A program made the position numbers and the translations under genes. From Mucilaginibacter sp. L3T2-6 (lineage in GTDB: Bacteria > Bacteroidota > Bacteroidia > Sphingobacteriales > Sphingobacteriaceae), in assembly GCF_030519355.1 (NCBI RefSeq), contig NZ_JAUMKC010000006.1, positions 1 to 64,000 on the forward strand: a stretch of 64,000 nt of DNA. Direction: 5' to 3'. This document shows, in pieces, positions 61,854-64,000 of the stretch. The notes below the pieces were generated by a model. That model worked only from the letters and a program-made list of their open reading frames with translations. It was not told the origin of the DNA and searched no databases. Numbering within the stretch: the stretch's first letter is position 1; every line of letters begins with the position of its first letter.

Positions 61854-64000
61854 TCACTCACTTTTTAGGCTCTTCGCCGGGTTAGCCATCGCGGCTTTTA
61901 CAGAGCGTATGCTTATTGTAGCCAGCGCCAGGATCATGGCGGTCAGCCCGGCAATTACAAAAATCCACCACTGTATATTTATCCTGTACTCGAACCCCTG
62001 CAGCCATTTTTTTGCAGCGAGCCAGGCAAGCGGAGTGGCTACCAATGCCGCCACAATCACCAGCTGCACCAGGTCAGCAGCCAACAGGTTTACTATATGA
62101 TATATTTTAGCGCCCAATACTTTGCGGATGCCAATCTCCTTAACACGTTGCTGAGCTGTGAAGGTAACCAGCCCGAACAAGCCTAAGCAAGCAATACCGA
62201 TAGCGAGCGCAGTGAATGTTAACAGTAGGCTTCCCTGCTTTTCTTCCGCCTGGTATTGATTTGCAAAGTTTTGGTCGAGGAAGTGATAATCAACTTTATT
62301 TTCGGGATCAAACCTGTGGTAAACCTGTTGCAGTTGGCTGAGTGCCGCCTGTGTGTTGCCTTTACGTAAACGCACATATATATTGTCTTTTTCTGTCGCA
62401 ACGGGAGGCAGGCGCAGCACCATCGGCGCAATTTTGTGTTGCAACGAATAGGTGTTGAAGTCCTTCGCTACGCCGATGATGGTGGAATAAATAACAACGC
62501 CATGGTCTACGTCAGTAGCCACGCGCCGGCCCACCGGGTTTTTCCAGCCAAGGTCTTTTATTAAAGTTTCGTTTACGATGACGGCTTTATTAGCACTGTC
62601 GGCAGGCCCTTTGATGAAATTGCGGCCTGCTGCCATTTTTATCTGCATGGCAGGGATAAAATCCTCATCAACAATCAGCGACTCTACCAGTTTGGTGTCT
62701 GGTCCGTTGCTGCCATCCGGCGCAAGATTAAATTCGTTGGAGCCTATATCATTATTTCCGATAGGATTACCGGCTACCGCTGCACTTTCTATAGCCGGGC
62801 TTTGTAACAGTTCGGATTTTATCTGCTCTGTTTTTGTGCGCGCATCCCTGCTGTGGATATGGAAGGTGAGCATTTGTGACTTGTTGAAGCCCAAGTCTTT
62901 ATTCAATACATAATTCAGCTGCTGGTAAATAACGCATGATCCGGCTATCATCACGATTGTTATTACAAACTGAAAGACAACCAGGCCTTTGCGGAAAAGT
63001 ATAGTAGACGACTGGCTGCCCAACTGCCCCTTCATTGCCGGGATGGTTTTAAATCCCGAAAGAAATAATGCAGGATAGATGCCGCTGATGATGCCGGTTA
63101 TAATAGCGAACAGGCCGAAAATTACAAGCGATTTGGTTATCCCGAAGTACCAGATATCCAATGATTTGCCCGAAAGCTTGTTAAGATAAGGCAGCGCCAG
63201 TTGAATTAAGAATACCCCGGCTATAGTCGATAATACTGCAAGTAATACAGATTCAGAAAAAAACATATAGATGAGCTGCGATTTGCCGGAACCTATTACT
63301 TTACGGATACCAATTTCCCTGATCCTTACTGATGAGCGGGCCGTAGTAAGATTGACATAGTTGATGATCGCTATCGCCAATATCAGCAGGCCAATAATGC
63401 TGAAGATATACACATAGGTAATATTACCATTATTGCTCATTTCATAATCTAACCTGGAATGCAGGTGTATGGAAGTAAGCGGCTGCAGTTCCATTTTATA
63501 TTGCACACCGGCAAAATCCGATTTCAGGTATTTATTAAAGAAAGCATCAGATTGTGCTTCAATTTTTTTATAATCGTCGTGATTCTTCAGCAACACAAAG
63601 GTGAATATGCCCGCTGCGCCCCATTTACCGGTATAATTATCATCGTGAGAGCGGAGCGCGCTGAATTTGAAAGTTGAGTTTGCCGGTACATCTTCAATTA
63701 CGGCAGTAACGGTTTGGCCGTCGGTTTTATCAAAATATATTGTCCTGTCAACCGCATTAGCTGCATCGCCAAATATTTTTTCGGCAAGAGATTTTGTCAG
63801 GACGATGGAATGTGGTTTAGTCAAAGCGGTTTCAGGATCGCCAGATAAAAAGTGATAGGTAAAAACTTTAAATATATTAGCATCAGTAAACGATATGTCA
63901 CCAACATCAAATTGCTTATTGTCATAAGTAATTTTACCGCCGCCTTCCTGGTCGATACGGACAGCTTCCTCAACTTCGGGATAATCATTTTTTAAAGCGG
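61854..64000 (-). CDS. FtsX/MacB-type ABC transporter permease, third paralog (5' end beyond window)
   Basis: The frame stays open to base 64000 (FDVGDISFTDANIFKVFTYH, then LSGDPETALTKPHSIVLTKS), so the apparent start at 63824 (a TTG) is internal. The visible ~715 residues cover the first periplasmic domain, FtsX helices (IYVYIFSIIGLLILAIAIIN, YVNLTTARSSVRIREIGIRK), second periplasmic domain and last helices with GIRKVLGAKIYHIV, ending AMANPAKSLKSE. It is the first gene of this array visible in the transcription order. Confidence 0.85.
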   Translation of the reverse strand, partial: ALKNDYPEVEEAVRIDQEGGGKITYDNKQFDVGDISFTDANIFKVFTYHFLSGDPETALTKPHSIVLTKSLAEKIFGDAANAVDRTIYFDKTDGQTVTAVIEDVPANSTFKFSALRSHDDNYTGKWGAAGIFTFVLLKNHDDYKKIEAQSDAFFNKYLKSDFAGVQYKMELQPLTSIHLHSRLDYEMSNNGNITYVYIFSIIGLLILAIAIINYVNLTTARSSVRIREIGIRKVIGSGKSQLIYMFFSESVLLAVLSTIAGVFLIQLALPYLNKLSGKSLDIWYFGITKSLVIFGLFAIITGIISGIYPALFLSGFKTIPAMKGQLGSQSSTILFRKGLVVFQFVITIVMIAGSCVIYQQLNYVLNKDLGFNKSQMLTFHIHSRDARTKTEQIKSELLQSPAIESAAVAGNPIGNNDIGSNEFNLAPDGSNGPDTKLVESLIVDEDFIPAMQIKMAAGRNFIKGPADSANKAVIVNETLIKDLGWKNPVGRRVATDVDHGVVIYSTIIGVAKDFNTYSLQHKIAPMVLRLPPVATEKDNIYVRLRKGNTQAALSQLQQVYHRFDPENKVDYHFLDQNFANQYQAEEKQGSLLLTFTALAIGIACLGLFGLVTFTAQQRVKEIGIRKVLGAKIYHIVNLLAADLVQLVIVAALVATPLAWLAAKKWLQGFEYRINIQWWIFVIAGLTAMILALATISIRSVKAAMANPAKSLKSE

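Overview
The window reads as chromosomal DNA of a Bacteroidota bacterium, most like a Sphingobacteriaceae genus such as Mucilaginibacter or Pedobacter. The grounds are a SusC/SusD pair, FecI/FecR-type sigma and anti-sigma genes, LytTR two-component pairs, a GLPGLI protein with its outer-membrane receptor, a periplasmic beta-propeller sensor kinase, a GH106 rhamnosidase, FtsX-type permeases of about 800 residues, start codons without Shine-Dalgarno sequences, and TAnnTTTG-type promoter boxes. No rRNA, tRNA, CRISPR array, intact insertion sequence or prophage was seen. The genus is an inference from gene content.

Layout. 1-2.7 kb: the 3' end of a collagen-like (Gly-X-Y) protein and a large two-domain glycosyltransferase. 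2.7-7.2 kb: small membrane proteins, a truncated plug-like remnant, a secreted CxxC metal-binding protein, a TPR/DUF1579-like protein and a secreted amidohydrolase. 7.3-18.6 kb: an AraC regulator with a glyoxalase-fold partner, divergent from a susC-susD-DUF1735 lipoprotein operon, followed by a propeller sensor kinase with a NarL-type response regulator. A shared GAAAAATACCCC palindrome lies upstream of the kinase, between the glyoxalase-fold gene and susC, and upstream of the TPR gene, suggesting one regulon. 18.6-20.9 kb: a TetR-controlled MFS efflux operon with two matching operators.

21-35 kb: a LytTR pair divergent from GLPGLI plus a TonB-receptor-like protein, a PLP enzyme, a lipoprotein, a decayed redoxin fragment, an M28 peptidase, an outer-membrane barrel fused to a kinase-like domain, and a second LytTR pair. 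35-40.4 kb: a diheme cytochrome, YceI protein and Tat metallophosphoesterase cluster, then a DUF6134-like/epimerase/SDR operon. 40.5-43.9 kb: an ECF sigma factor, a FecR anti-sigma factor and an STN-domain protein with surface repeats where a TonB receptor would be expected.

44-51 kb: a TetR/SDR pair with three operators and a rhamnose cluster (GH106, AraA-like isomerase, rhamnose mutarotase). 50.6-56.7 kb: an HxlR/NmrA divergent pair, a Fpg/Nei glycosylase that has lost its zinc cysteines, a HigBA toxin-antitoxin module, a RibD-like reductase, an AlkB-like dioxygenase and small zinc-ribbon proteins. 56.8-64 kb: three tandem FtsX/MacB-type permeases, the last cut by the window end.

No wholly new multi-gene system is evident. 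The best leads are the shared palindrome regulon, the kinase-like/BamA fusion, the ECF operon with an STN surface-repeat effector, the collagen-like protein with its adjacent glycosyltransferase, and the zincless DNA glycosylase.
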